From positions 1-64,000 of the forward strand of contig JARGSG010000013.1 in assembly GCA_030374805.1 (NCBI GenBank): 64,000 nucleotides of DNA, in the 5' to 3' direction. A program made the position numbers and the translations under genes. The first letter of the stretch is position 1, and each line of letters opens with the position of its first letter. The notes beneath the pieces were generated by a model, which was not told the DNA's origin, searched no databases, and saw nothing but the letters and a program-made list of their open reading frames with translations. The stretch comes from Gracilaria gracilis (taxonomy: Eukaryota; Rhodophyta; Florideophyceae; Gracilariales; Gracilariaceae). This document shows positions 10,780 through 22,676 of the stretch, one piece after another.

Positions 10780-12252
10780 TCAGACTCGTCGTCTGACGAA
10801 GACCGTTCTATACGGGCGTCACGCTCTAAGCGGTCTGCAGTCACGCAAGGTGCGGTTCGTGCCCGTACAAAAGGACGGAAGCACGCGGGCTTGAAAGTCC
10901 TGAAGCCCACCAACCCTTTCTACGAGAAGCTGTTGTCATACCGGTATTACCGTTTGGAAGACTCCTCTTTGGATCGAACACCCCGTGGTACGGGCAAGGG
11001 GAAGAACTGCATCAAACGGATGCAGCTCTTGCTTCGTAACCAGTTGTTTACTGGAGAAGAACCAATCTTGGTGCTAGATTTTCTCGCCCGCTTCGTCGCG
11101 GAAGCCGATATACTCGGGATGAATGAGGGACAGGCCTACATTGCCTTACCGTATTTCTTACGTGGTGTGGCCGAGGACCAGTATCACTCTGTAAGAGGTT
11201 CTTCGCGGGCCTCCGAAGGAGAAGTTACTTGCTGGCCCGAAGCAGTGCAATATTTGTTACGGTCGTACGCCACGAATAGTGCCATTCAGTCGGCGATACT
11301 CGCTTTGCGAGACACACGTCAACGCTCAGGCGAGACGGAAACCGATTTTTCGGTACGCCTGAACAAGGCTTTCCACCGTTGTGGTAATGTCTACCCCGCT
11401 ACAGAGCGTTGTACGATGTTCATCGACGGACTCGACCCGGCTATCCGGACTTTGGTCGCCCGCTATCGCGAGGACAGGAAGAAGATCACCTACCTGGAGC
11501 TCATCCAGTATGCAAGAGCCCAAGGTGACTCCCTCCGCGCCAGAGCTCCGAGTACTCGGTCTAAGTCCGCCAAGGCGTTGTTGATGGAAACGAAATCCCC
11601 ATCTCTGTCGCTCGTCGCGGATGGAGTACCTCCAAAGGAGTACGATAACGTCCAGCTCGCCCACGGCGATATCGAATCCGTTCCGACAACGGAGCTCCCG
11701 TCGACGACGGACGCCTCCTTCGAGACCACTCAGGACGGCACCGTGCTTTATGCCGATGCCACCCGAGTTCGCGGGCCTTACATCCCGTACTCGAACGGAG
11801 GAACCCGCTTCCAACGACCAGGATGGCAGGACAGCCGCCCAGCGGGACGTTTCACGGACAACCGGAGTGGGACCCTTCGACAGGGTAGGCAAGCATTGAT
11901 AGCGTTGATATGCCATCTCTGCTATACCCATGGTCACACGTCACCCCAATGCCTTCTCTCCCTCAGAGACCTGGGCAAGGTGACGGTGAACTATGAGGCC
12001 CTCACCCCAGAGGAGAAGCGTTCCGTCCCAATGAAGTCGTATCTCCGGGCCAAGACGGACTTCGCCCACATCGTACCGACAGCGCCGACCTACCAGCGTG
12101 CTGCAGCACAGCCGGCTTATTCGGTAGCACCGGTACACAGCGTCGTGGACGATCCAAACACTGCTGTGGCGGGACCCCGAGGCCAACGTGCCCAAGCACT
12201 CGTGGTCGAGGAACCTGAGCAGCCGCCGCAGGCGGAAGCCCAGGGAAACTAA
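10780..12252 (+). pseudogene. gag: Ty3/gypsy Gag, 5'-truncated
   Basis: The frame is open from 10627, but gag-like sequence only starts near 10780 with a Ser/Asp-rich and then basic stretch (SSDSSSDEDRSIRASRSKRS). The capsid-like core covers about 10920-11560 (LLSYRYYRLEDSS, FLARFVAEADILG, RQRSGETETDFSVRLNKAFH) and parallels the gag of element 2 (YRSYRLRNRSS, RQRSSQTEMEFSLGLWNLA). A CCHC zinc knuckle of spacing C-x2-C-x4-H-x4-C lies at 11911-11952 (CHLCYTHGHTSPQC), which would bind genomic RNA. The normal start is lost at the junction with the inverted fragment. The stop is TAA at 12250-12252. Confidence 0.75.
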
Positions 12253-12400
12253 ACGAGGGAGTCTCCCATTCGGGAGAGACGTCCTCTGAGCAGAGGCTGC
12301 CGACGTCCGAGGCGACGACGCCTCGCTCCCCGGTGAAGATCCTTTCGAGGAAAGACACCGCTGACGTGGACTCTGAACACTTGGGTATTCTACGTCGACC

Positions 12401-13297
12401 ATGGATACGGGTAAAAAAAACCGGTTCCCGGATAGAGTCCTCGTGATGGCCAAGCGTAACTATAAAGTTTACGCCGACCTTGGCCTCAGTACCCAGTTTA
12501 TGGTGCGCACTCTCACGGTATTAGACACCGGTGCAGGGCCGAAATTTATCGTGGAGTCCCTCCTGCCACCGCTGGTGCGGACAGGTATTCGCCGCGAAGC
12601 GACGCCCGAAGTCGCCGACGCGAATAACAACCCGTTAACAACGGTGAGAACAATCGACTTAGTCGTGCGTTTGGGGACCTCCGTGGTCAAGCTCGACTTT
12701 GTGGGATGTCGGTCATTGGCTGCTCTAGTTATTTTAGGATGTGATTACTGCGACAGATTCGTCGACGCAATCAGACCCCGCCTCAGGCGTGTGGAATTCG
12801 AAGACGGTTCGTCGGTTCCGATAGTTCGTCGGCCACTGAAGCGTGCATCGAGAAAACAAGTTCCACTACCTGCTGCGCAGGAACTACCACCGGCGACTCG
12901 TGAGTCCACAAAACTCCGCGTCGCAGCGTCGGTATGCATTCCACCAGAATCCCAAGTAATGGTGCAGGTCCATTCCCGTCAACACGGCCTTAGGGTTATT
13001 CAACCTATTTCCTCGTTGTACGAGAAGTATCATCTCGCAGTGGCGAGCGGTGTTGCACAGGTGTCACCGAATGCTCCTTTCCGGATACTTGTTGCCAATC
13101 TTGGCAACATCCCCCAGTATCTGGAAAAGAACCAAGTCATTGGATCGGTCACACCGCACCCACTCGCGATGCTCCCTACCCGAATGACGGCTGCCGATGT
13201 CCTCGGTTTGGTTTCCTCAAAAGAAGGCGACAATCCGGGACACCCCGACGTTCCGTCTAAGGAGGTGGAGGATACTCCCGTCACAACTCCGGTTTAA
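12401..13297 (+). pseudogene. pol: pol segment 1: retroviral-type aspartic protease
   Basis: The frame opens at ATG 12401 and has the protease active site DTGAG at residues 42-46 (TVLDTGAGPKF), followed by a hydrophobic core and ILGCDYCDRF, the counterpart of ILGTNFIDKH in element 2. It ends at TAA 13295-13297. The same frame continues at once into the reverse transcriptase segment, so this TAA interrupts pol (CAA to TAA would explain it). Upstream, the protein-like frame (VKILSRKDTADVDSEHLGIL) differs from this one, and the change falls at an A8 run (12413-12420). Inferred role: maturation of Gag and Pol. Confidence 0.75.
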
Positions 13298-14104
13298 ACG
13301 GATAAATCGCCGAGTGACTCGGAGGCCGCGCCTGCGCCTGAATCCGGTGCGGAACATGGCCCAACGAGCTATGGCCGGATTGATCCCGTGAAGGCTCCTG
13401 AGGAGCTCGATCTCGGCCACGTGCCGGAATCCCACCGTGAACGTCTGAGAGATATGTTACGGGAATTTACCCTAATATGGGATGGGTCTCTTGGTGAGAT
13501 AAATACAAAGAAACACCGGTTTGATTTGCTACTGGACGCGCGACCCATTTCGCAACCCCCTTACAGAGCAGGACCGAAGGCTCGGGAAAAGGAGCAGTTC
13601 CAAGTGGACAAGATGCTCCGCGCAGGCGTGGTTGAGCCCGCTCAGTCACCCTGGGCGTCCCCAGTAGTACTGGCAATCAATGCCGACGGAACCTGGAGGT
13701 TCTGTGTCGACTACCGCCGGCTCAATGCCGTGACGATCAGGGGCACGTACCCAATCCCTCGCATGGACCAGTGCATCGATTCGCTCGGAAACGCAACCGT
13801 ATTCACGGCATTGGACGCCAATTGGGGATATTGGCAAGTCCCCGTAAGGGAGGAAGACCGCGATAAGACCGCGTTTGTATGTCACTCTGGGTCTTTCCGC
13901 TTCAAGCGTATGCCGTTTGGTCTCACCAACGCCCCCGCTACATTTCAGCGTGCTATCGACATCCTGTTGAACCGCTTTAAGTGGCGGACGTGTCTAGTTT
14001 ACCTAGATGACATAATTGTCTTCTCCAGTAATCTGGACGATCATCTCACCCACGTAAGGGAGGTAATGACCACACTGCGTGACGCAGGAATTCCGTCAAG
14101 CTGA
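13298..14104 (+). pseudogene. pol: pol segment 2: reverse transcriptase fingers and palm
   Basis: In frame with the protease segment after its TAA. It contains the usual Ty3/gypsy motifs: YRAGPKAREKEQ, WRFCVDYRRLN, TALDANWGYWQ, RMPFGLTNAPATFQ and the catalytic box YLDD (about 14000-14011). The frame runs into TGA at 14102-14104. A one-base change just before it separates this part from the next segment (GVKLRKCEFF is expected across the join). Role: synthesis of cDNA from element RNA. Confidence 0.8.
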
Positions 14105-15324
14105 GAAAGTGTGAATTCTTCACAGACACCGTGAAGTACCTAGGCCACGTTATCCGTCCAGGACGGTTGTCGATCGAGGAAGGTCGAGTGAAGTCCCTTG
14201 CCAAGGCGAAGGAACCGCGAACCCAAACGGAATTGCGCTCCTTCTTGGGATTAGTCAACGTCTACCGACGGTTCTTCCCGAATTTCTCGGATATCGCGGC
14301 ACCCCTCAACGCACTACTGCGAAAAGGCCAGCCACCGAAACTGGTACCCTTCAAGTCTGTCGAGACAGAGGCGTTTAACTCCTTGAAGGTGGCTGTCACA
14401 TCTGCTCCGATTCTATCGTTGCCAAAACCCGGACTACCGTACTCGGTGGACACGGATTCGAGCGACTACCTAGTGGGTTGCGCTCTTTTCCAAACCACCC
14501 CCGAAGGGGAACGTAAGCCCATTGGTTACTGGTCGCGTTCGCTCAATGTTCATGAACGGAATTACTCCGTTTCGGAGAAAGAATGCCTCGCCGTTGTGTG
14601 GGCTCTGGCAACTCTTCGCCCCTATCTTATGGGTGTGCACTTCACCGTGTACACAGACCATTCCTCGCTGAGGTGGTTAATGAACACCTCCGACCCGTCG
14701 GGACGCCTCATGCGATGGAGGCTCCGCCTAGCGGAATTCGACTTTCAAGTCGTGTATAAAAAGGGAGCGCTGAACACACAGGCCGACGCACTGTCGAGAT
14801 TACCCACGAATGGGGAAGCCCTCCCCTCGGGAGACGATGAGATCCCTTATTTCGTCGCTGACGAGGTGGACACGGAAGATCCGGAAGGGGAACTCGACAT
14901 TTGGCCAGAAGACTGGGAATTCGACGATGAATTGGACGAACTACTCGTGGCAAATGAGAATGGGGCTCACAAGCCCCTACCGGGAAATTTCGTCCCGGTA
15001 ACACCGGAGGAAATGATCCGAGAACAGCATGGCGACCCGTTCTGCGTGAACATTCGTGCCCGTTTAAACGGTGGTGCGGTCCTCCCCTTTGAGGTCAACG
15101 ACATCGGCTATCTCATAAGAATGGTCGAGTCTAACCCACAAGGGGTGGTCCCTCACACGCTGCAAACCCGTGTGCTCCAACTATCGCATTACGCGAAGCT
15201 GGGCGGCCACGCAGGTGGAAGGAAGTTATACCTAGCCCTGAGAAGGGACTTTTACTGGCCCCCATGGCGGTCGATTGCTACGCAACAGTGCGGCTCTGCA
15301 CTGAATGTGCGAAAAACCGGGTGA
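14105..15324 (+). pseudogene. pol: pol segment 3: RT thumb, RNase H and integrase zinc-binding region
   Basis: Starts with the conserved LRKCEFFTDTVKYLGHVI and LRSFLGLVNVYRRFFPNFS of the RT connection. RNase H follows (YSVDTDSSDYLVGCALF, SEKECLAVVWA, FTVYTDHSSLRWL, ADALSRL). The acidic linker EDWEFDDELDELL and the integrase zinc-binding His pair (LSHYAKLGGHAGG) end the segment. It loses frame at about 15255-15262 in a run of C, where YWPAMAVDCYAT is expected from the related copy. Confidence 0.8.
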
Positions 15325-15797
15325 AGCTCCGGAAGAACTCAAAGAAGATGAGGCTATTCCCCGCAAGGGCGCCCCTCGAGTTTCTCGCAATCGATATACT
15401 TGGACCCCTCCTGACGACCCGGAGAGGCCACAAGTTCTTGCTCGTAATAACGGATCGTTTCTCGAAACTGGTTCGGACTGTCCCTCTGAAGAGGATCACC
15501 GCTTTCACGGTAGCCCAGGCCTTCGTGAAGCACTGGATTTTTGTCTACGGTCCGCCGGTTCAGGTACTCTCCGATAACGGGAAACAGTTCGCATCGCGGT
15601 TTTTCCAGTATGTATGTCGCATACTGGATGTAAAGAACCTGTTCACTACAACCTACCACCCCCAGTGTAATGGTCAAGTCGAACGGTTCAACCAGACGGT
15701 GCTAGCATCTCTCCGTTCTTACGTGGCCGATCACCCAAAGACATGGGACCTGTACACTGACGCGCTGACGTTCGCGTACAACACGCAAGGTACATAG
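15264..15797 (+). pseudogene. pol: pol segment 4: integrase catalytic core
   Basis: Begins in the zinc-binding Cys pair (CTEC) and carries the full D,D,E triad: AIDILGPLL, VLSDNGKQF and CNGQVERFN. It ends in TAG because of an extra G in CAAGGTACAT near 15789. Without that base, reading continues as VHRITGVSPFELVLSRTPPP into the next segment. Role: insertion of cDNA into the genome. Confidence 0.8.
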
Positions 15798-17628
15798 AAT
15801 TACCGGTGTTTCACCGTTCGAGTTAGTACTCTCCCGTACCCCCCCGCCGGTGGCGTTGGAAGGACAGCCTACGCTGGGTAATTTCCCCTCTGTGGGTGAC
15901 CTCCGCCAGAAATGGAAGCAATGGCTATCCAAGTTGGAACCCGCCACTCGCCAATCCATGGCGAGGGCTCAAGCCGCTTACAAGCGTGATTTCAGTGCTC
16001 GCCTGCGAGGAAGTAACACACCGCCAGTTAAGGCGGGTACCTACGTCCTCGTACGGAAGGAACACTATAAACCTGATAGGGAGAAACGCCATAAGCTCTC
16101 GCCCGTGGCGGATGGACCATTCAAGGTAATCTCCGTCGCGGAGGACACAGTGGTACTGGAAATCAAGGACGCGCATGAGCGGATCTCCCGCGATCGCGTG
16201 GTATTGGCCCCACCACCCTCGTCTGAGGTCGTGCTGGCACCTTCCAGCCCCGTGTCTACGGAATCAACAACCCCCGAAAAAATCGTGCTGAATCGCCCGC
16301 TGATTCTACCACACCCGAACCGGCGACTGTCAGACCTACCGATGGACTCGGATACACCGATGATATCGGAAAGCATTGATGGCCAGAATGGCCATTCCCC
16401 TGTTCAGACCGCTCGCGGGGACTCTACCCGCGTAGCGGAATGCTTTACCCCATCTCCCGCCACTCCGTCTAAGGAGGGGGAGGAGGTCACTTCTGCTGAA
16501 GGTAATCCGCCGTCGCTACGGAAAGAAGACATCCGTGGTACACGGCAGGTTGCTGCCACACCGGAAATCCCGTCAGACACGCCGCTGCAGGCGGAGGAGC
16601 TACACGCTGAAGCGGACAGAACAACCACACCCTTGCCCAAGACGAGCCGTGACCGTGTTTTGGTACCTGCTCAGCTGGGTCGTAAGGAACCAACCCCACT
16701 GGGGACGGCTCCGAACAATCGGTCGCACGCGCCCACCGCAACGGCGGACGCGGAGCTGAAACCCACCGCTGGACGCGGGACGACAACCCCTGTACAAAAG
16801 GAGGACGACACCGTAAGGCCACCCACGGTTGCGGAAGTTCCGAGTGTCTCGGTAGATCCTGGCATCGTTGCCAGACGGAAACCGGTCACCCGGGATGATG
16901 TTCACGTCATGGACGGCGAGGACCCGCCATTCGAGGTGGAAATTCCCCAAGTAATGGGTGCGGCTCGCGCTGCACCCAGCACTGCTGGAAGTCCAACGAG
17001 GAGCTCGGAGCCACCGGGAGTAACCGTTGGGAACGAACTGCCACGGCGCGGCCACTTGGCACGCGCCGGAAAAGACACCCTGTCCAGGGAGGCGGGTCGC
17101 ACCACGGCGCCCCACGGCCACAGGTCAGTGAAGTCACGTGCAAGCACGGAGGGAGCGCGTGGCGCTGCACCACTCGCAGCGCAACGCGGGAAAGCCGCGA
17201 CGAGCTCGTCGGAACCACCGTCAGTACGGGTTGAATCACGCAGACTTGCGGTTCGCCCCGAAGCACGTAGACTTGCGGTATGCACACCGGGAGACCCGCC
17301 TCCGCGGAGGACTACCCGGTCAACCGCAACGAGCGTATCGACACCCGACCCGGGAAATTCCCCTTCGCAGGGCGATAAGCGCACAGCTGTGACGACGACT
17401 CGGCAAGGCCGGCAGGTGTACTTACAAAAGTACATCGTCGACCGAATTGTCGGGCATTCCTGGAATCAGGAGAGTATACTACGCTACCACGTCCGTTGGT
17501 ACGGGTATGATCCGGGTCAGGACACCGCCGAGCCGATCGAGCATCTCCCACGTTCAAAGGTGGTTCAGTATCACAGTCGAACGGGAACAGCCCGACCAGC
17601 TACCCTAGGAAATGCCCAAGTGGGATGA
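15798..17628 (+). pseudogene. pol: pol segment 5: integrase C-terminus, Pro/Thr-rich linker and chromodomain
   Basis: The integrase C-terminal region (RQSMARAQAAYKRDF, HKLSPVADGPFKVI) is followed by some 350 residues rich in Pro, Thr, Ser and Arg without recognisable fold. It ends with a chromodomain coded at about 17420-17590 (YIVDRIVGHSWNQESILRYH, VRWYGYDPGQDTAEP). A C-terminal chromodomain defines chromoviruses and is thought to steer integration to marked chromatin. The stop is TGA at 17626-17628. Confidence 0.8.
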
Positions 17629-17968
17629 GGGAGAACCGTGGAAACGGGAAGAGCTACGGATGAGGGGTACACGTCATGGACGGGAAGAGATCACCGCTCA
17701 TGCGCTGATACCCCGACCATGGTCGTGCATAATGTTTCGCGAACATACCCGAGGGGGTTTTCACCCAGCTTGCTGGTCATTACGTGGCAAGCACCGTTTT
17801 CCCTGTCGGAAGGGTGCGCATTTCCACGCGCACCGCGTAAAGGAGGCGGTTCACTACCGGTGACTACAAGAACACGTCATAGACGGAAGGAACCCACAAG
17901 CAGGTGGTTTTTATTGCTACTATTCGGACCCAGTCTTACTGGTCATGACCACTCCCCTCGTTCGGAGG
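17629..17968. other. spacer between pol and the antisense ORF of element 1
   Basis: About 340 bp between the pol stop and the end of the minus-strand ORF. Short frames are open here but none resembles the homologous region of element 2. The two genes are tail-to-tail across it. Confidence 0.5.
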
Positions 17969-19756
17969 CTAACCATCACCAAGGCGTTGCGCCAGGGCTT
18001 CCCGCATTGCGGATAGGTCGCCGGTCGCCGTATCGGCGCCGAGACCCACCTCTCGGAGGAACTGCGCGATGACGGCACCGGGATTCCCGCCCGTCTGGGA
18101 AGTACTCCCGGCAACCGCCGTGGAAGTCGGAACAGCCGAAGCTGACGCCGACGCCGCAGCGGCGGGCTCAGACTCCTGTGGGACAGGTTCTTCATTCTCC
18201 GGAGGAGTGCCGACAACCATCGCGTCGTCATCACCACCCGCCGCGTCGGATGCGTTATCCAACATGGGTTCATTCTCCCCGCTAGAGCGGTAATAATCGT
18301 CCGAGTCGACGAACCCAATCCGATGACCGCCCGGGATTTTCCTCGGAGCATTCCGTAGTTCGGCCGCTTCATCAGCGGAAATCTCCCGTTGTTCCCACAG
18401 ATCGAAGTACACGAAATCCCCCGCCAAGGCGGTATTGCGCCCCAGACCTGGGCCATGTCCACCGCCGGCCATTCTGCCCGATCGGGACCGCTTTCCAGTC
18501 AATACTGTCGATATAGTCGAGTAACTCGAGGACCTCTTTGGCATTAGCTTGACCCCCAAGGGGGATGGTCATGTCGAGTTGACGGATACCAGCCCGCACG
18601 CGCGGAGGAAGGAACCACAGTCTGCACTGGTCGTAAGCCTCACTGAGGATATACGCCGCGGCGCGGACGGCCCACTCTGTGACTACAACCGACCAAAGCC
18701 CGCTACGCGGATCCGTTAGGAGGTATGACCCTCAATAGGTGAACACCGAAGGCAGCTCTATGTAGCACCCCCGGCATGCCTCGAGCTGAGCCCACCAGGC
18801 TGGCAGAGGGACGTACCGACCTTGTCGGTGAGCGGGAGCAATACGCTCCACCTCCACGTTTTGATACGGAACGAAGTACCCGAAACGGGAACGGCAGCTA
18901 CGCTCGAAGCGGATGAATTCCTGAAGGAAGGAGGACCGGTAACGACGCGCGAGATAGCGGAATTCGGCCCGAATGATCGGTCGTTGCCAGCACAAGGCTT
19001 CCTGCCGCACAACCGGGAATCCTCGCCAAGCGAATGTCTCCAACGGCGACAGCAGGTCGCAATACCTCATCTCCCCGCAGGTGCGGTACTGCTCGACGTC
19101 GAACCTCATCTCTTGCGGGATGAGGAACTCGAATGGAGCCCGGCTCTGCCGTTGGTGTCCAATCTGCACCAGCGCGGCATGAGCCTGAGCTCGGGACTCG
19201 CCCGCGTAGCGGAGACCTGGTGTGCAGGTATGGCAACGTGCCGGCGCCAATCCCACGAAGTGGTGACGATAGCCGGTAGGTCCCCGGGAAGGCGCCCATT
19301 GCCGTCGTCGTACTGAGAAATCAGCTCGTCGTCAAACACCGAGATCGGGTGGCACCACGGCGCAAGCCGGAGGCGCATAGTCTGCTGCCGATTGTTCGGG
19401 TTGAGTCCCACGAGGGAGTCGTAGGACGGCCAATTGCCGCCCGCCCGGGAGCCGGTTGACGCCCTAACTTGGGAAGGGATCGCCACCGTCCCGGACGGTT
19501 GCCCCTGGTTCGCACCAGTCTGCTGCCCGCCTTGCGGTAAGGGCACGGAACGGAAGCCGGTGAATCCCCCTGATTGGGGTTGCTGAGAGCCTCTCATGGT
19601 GAGGTCGATGACAGGAGTCGGAGGAGCGTGGTAGTTGGTGACCGAGGTGTCGGGAAGAGATGCTGGAGCAAGTGCAACTGCGGAGGAAGGAGTGTTCGTT
19701 GGTGGAGAACGAGAAGTTGCCGGCGAGCCGGGAGAGGGCGTGCTTTTATCCTCCAT
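17969..19756 (-). pseudogene. antisense ORF (aORF) of element 1, disrupted
   Basis: Minus-strand gene downstream of pol, starting at ATG 19756. The N-terminal part is Pro/Ser-rich with PVIDLT at residues 48-53, a SUMO-interaction-like motif. The middle (EFLIPQEMRFDVEQYRTC, RYVPLPAWWAQLE, ELPSVFTY, then GSYLLTDP and TEWAVRAAAYILSEAYDQ, then WFLPPRVRAGIRQLD, LELLDYIDSIDWK) aligns with the intact aORF of element 2 (MRYFIPPLYPSD, YVARPEWWNAYEV, VPTPPVLAYFGSYIT, LAEWAVLVAILALQA, FFIPPRVIRDIRL). The C-terminus is Ala/Glu-rich. Breaks: frameshift near 19250, in-frame TGA just after VFTY (about 18736), frameshift near 18480. No known family recognised. Conservation in two elements says it was a real protein. 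Confidence 0.7.
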
Positions 19757-20731
19757 GGTTTACGCCGTCGTTTCCCTCTGTGAGGTGATACTTCCGCCTA
19801 AGGAGGAGGATATGTAGTGCAACGCCCTCTTATGGAGGTTTCTGACTACTTAGTCATACTCCGACCTGTCGGGCGGTTGCTCCAAGTGGGAGTATATGAA
19901 TAGTAACAACCACTATTGTGGGAAGGACACGTGGGACACGGTTGAGCCAGGAGGTTGGCCACGTACACGTGGGACGGGCGTCACGGCGCGTGGGTAATTA
20001 CCACTGGGCGTGGGCCTAATTTAGTTAGTTTATTTAATTAGTGTTGGTGCGAGCTCACTACTTAGCCCGGCGGCGACCTCGCCGCCGTGCACAGTAAAGT
20101 TCCCCAACCAGGGTTGGCTCTATACTTCTTCGCCTTCGGCGGTCATCGACTCCTTCAAGGAGAGAGACTCCATTGCCTACGGGTAGTGTATCCCCCCTGC
20201 GTCACCTAATAGAACCCATTCGTGGGAGTGTTTTCCGCTTGTGTCGCGTTCGACCCTGTACAGGGATAACCCCGGTGTTTACCGTAGCCTTTTTGCCCTT
20301 TCCTCTTTTTCCTTCTTTCCATCACCCACTCTCGCGGATTCCTTTTCTCTTCCCTCACTTCCGTGGACTCGTGCCTCTCTAGAGGGCCCGTTCACCCACA
20401 CACGTGTTGCCAACACCGGTCCTTGCTCAACTCTCTACTCCCGTCGTGACGGCTTGGCCTCGGCTTACACCCGACTTCGTCGTGCCTTGCCAGAGAGGCT
20501 CTGTCTGCTGACTACCCTCCTACGGAGGAAGATCTCGGACGTCTTCGTGGTGTCTTTCCGCCTCTGGTATTGCACTACAAACAGGCACGCTCCGTATCGC
20601 AGAGCGAGCACGACGCACGGTGCGAAATGGCACGAGGACTGCGCCGTTGACCAAAAGGGTACGACGATGCAACCGACTTGGTGAGAGGATCTAGGAGCCA
20701 CGAGGGCGTGGCTCAGGGTAGGAAGGGGGCC
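19757..20731. other. region between the aORF start and the 3' LTR of element 1
   Basis: Nearly 1 kb without a supported plus-strand gene. It should hold the promoter and leader of the aORF. The last 90 bp before the LTR match the same place in element 2 closely, ending in the polypurine tract AGGGTAGGAAGGGGGCC just left of 20732, which would prime plus-strand DNA. Confidence 0.6.
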
Positions 20732-21239
20732 TGTAGTACAATGAGACCTCAATGGGTTGGTGCCACGTGGGCCTACTGGTGCGCCTTGCTGGCTGCACTG
20801 TACCTAATTGGTATTCTGTATTTTATAATTTCTAATTTCTAATTTATAGTTTAGAATAGCTTAGCATTGCTGGCCCATGACAGTAGGGCATGGGTGCAGC
20901 TAATGACGCCATGCCCGCATGGCGGATCGGCCTCGGTGCACCTTGTATATATTGCGGTGCACCTCGCCTTCCCCCTCGGGTATTGTAAAGTCAGGCACCA
21001 CTGGGGCAGTAATTATACCATCTTGGACACTTGTTACTCTATTACTATTCAGGTTTTACCGCGCGTCGACGTCTACTACCGTACACCTACACGGTCTAGA
21101 CTAGTTGCCCCGCCGTTTGCATTTGCGGGTTTCAGGTGTTCTACTACCATATTGGTTGTGTGTTTTTCCCCTTTAGGTTGAGCCCTCGCGCGCTCCCTCT
21201 ACCAGGCGGACCCCACACCTCATCGGTATTTGTACGACA
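20732..21239 (+). repeat. 3' LTR of element 1 (508 bp)
   Basis: It starts TGTAGTACAATG and ends TTTGTACGACA, so it has TG...CA ends. It is the reverse complement of the element 2 LTRs with about two dozen scattered differences by eye. A TATA-like TTGTATATATTG lies near 20943. No matching 5' LTR and no target duplication can be seen for this copy. Confidence 0.85.
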
Positions 21240-21583
21240 CGTATGAGTGGAACGGTGACGGCAAGATGCCGGACGGCGAGCCACTTGAGAGTGGGTAGTA
21301 GAACAAATCCAAAGAAAGGCAAAGGGGTCCACAAGAGTGGGGATAGGTGCGTAACACGCGAACGAAACCCAATACTGGGGCGAGTATACGACAGTAGTCG
21401 GGACGGCACACACACGCAGTGGTAATACTCAAAGCGCTACAAGGGTGGGTAGCTATACGTAAACAAAGTGATTGTCACTCCACTTGGAGGTGAACAGTCC
21501 GCGAAGGCGTGATATTTAGAGCCAGGAAGCCCTTGCTTGACAAGGGTGATTCACTGAGGGAGCATCAATCAACCTACTAAGTA
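21240..21583. other. short unassigned stretch between two gypsy elements
   Basis: About 345 bp between the LTR of element 1 and the target site of element 2. No open frame of interest. Its last bases (TA at 21582-21583) would be the flank of the MITE whose terminal repeat starts at 21584. Confidence 0.5.
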
Positions 21584-21590
21584 CACCCAG
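21584..21590. repeat. detached left tip of a mariner-like MITE terminal repeat
   Basis: CACCCAG here plus the 18 bases at 33105-33122 rebuild a 25-base terminal repeat that matches 20 of 25 bases of the inverted repeat at 33685-33709. Element 2 inserted inside it and duplicated CCCAG. Confidence 0.65.
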
Positions 21591-22098
21591 TGTCGTACAA
21601 ATACCGATAAGGTGTGGGGTCCGCCTGGTAGAGGGAGCGCGCGAGGGCTCAACCTAAAGGGGAAAAACACACAACCAATATGGTAGTAGGGCACCTGAAA
21701 CCCGCAGGGGCAAACGGCGGGGCAACTAGTCTAGACCGTGTAGGTGTACGGTAGTAGACGTCGACGCGCGGTAAAACCTGAATAGTAATAGAGTAGCAAG
21801 TGACCAAGATGGTATAGTTACTGCCCTAATGGTGCCTGACTTTACAATACCCGAGGAGGAAGGCGAGGTGCACCACAATATATACAAGGTGCACCGACGC
21901 CGATCTCCCCTGCGGGCATGACGTCATCGGCTGTGCCCATGACCTACTGTCATGGGCCAGCAATGCTAAACTATCCTAGACTATAAATTAGAAATTAGAA
22001 ATTATAAAATACAGAATACCAATTGGGTACAGTGCAGCCAGCAAGGCGCACCAGTAGACCCACGTGGCACCAACCCATTGAGGTCTCATTGTACTACA
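21591..22098 (-). repeat. 3' LTR of element 2
   Basis: 508 bp with TG...CA ends. It differs from the other LTR only at the base read as GTAGACC here and GTAGGCC near 33058. The element 1 LTR agrees with the right-hand copy, so this copy carries the change, a C-to-T on the element's sense strand. Confidence 0.95.
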
Positions 22099-22116
22099 GA
22101 CCCCCTTCCTACCCTG
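22099..22116 (-). promoter_or_regulatory. polypurine tract of element 2
   Basis: On the minus strand AGGGTAGGAAGGGGGTC directly precedes the 3' LTR, the standard place for the primer of plus-strand DNA synthesis. The same tract precedes the LTR of element 1. Confidence 0.85.
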
Positions 22117-22676
22117 AGCCACGCCCTCGTGGCTCCTAGATCCTTTCACCAAGTCGGTTGCATCGTCGTACCAATTTGGTCCCTGTCGCAGCCTTCGTGC
22201 CATCTCACGCCGTGCGTCGCGTCGGTTCGGCATCACCGAACGCACTCTGTTCACCACCTTGGTCATCACCGATTGCGGCTCTATCCACCTCTTTGGTTAT
22301 CACCGACAGTGGCCTATTCATCCCCATTTGTGGTTTAGGCGCGACGCGCGCCCATTGCATACCTCCAAGGTTCTGCCTTTTTGGCTGCCCGGCTTGGACC
22401 CTTTTACCGTGTCGGTATACCCAGTGGGGGTAGCGGGTTGCGCCTTCGAGCTCGTGTGGGCACTGTACCGTGAAGGATTTTGGCGCCCACTTGGTTGCGG
22501 CGTGTTTCTCTGTCCCTTCGAGGTTCGAGTACCAACCCTTCGAGGCATTGCCGCTGACTCCATCGAGGTTGTTCCACCGTTATCCCTTCTGGTTACCTTC
22601 GCACCCCTTTGCGGTTTATCTACGCGGGCTCGCGCCACCCTGGCTTTTCGTCCGACCGACAAGGTTGAATCAGTTT
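22117..22676 (+). other. leader and presumed promoter region of the antisense ORF
   Basis: About 560 bp between the 3' LTR and ATG 22677. The frame is open from 22470, but no ATG occurs before 22677. The first 80 bp are conserved with element 1. I see no clear TATA box. Transcription of the antisense ORF would have to start here or in the LTR. Confidence 0.45.

Larger units (their letters stand above)
9458..21239 (+). mobile_element. rearranged Ty3/gypsy chromovirus (element 1)
   Basis: The forward part (about 10780-21239) has the order gag, protease, reverse transcriptase, RNase H, integrase, chromodomain, antisense ORF, polypurine tract, LTR. The 5' LTR, primer-binding site and the start of gag are missing and replaced by an inverted pol fragment. 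Pol carries an in-frame TAA and three frameshifts, and the antisense ORF is also broken, so the copy is old and inactive. Its LTR differs from those of element 2 at roughly two dozen positions by eye, so the two belong to one wider family. Confidence 0.75.
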
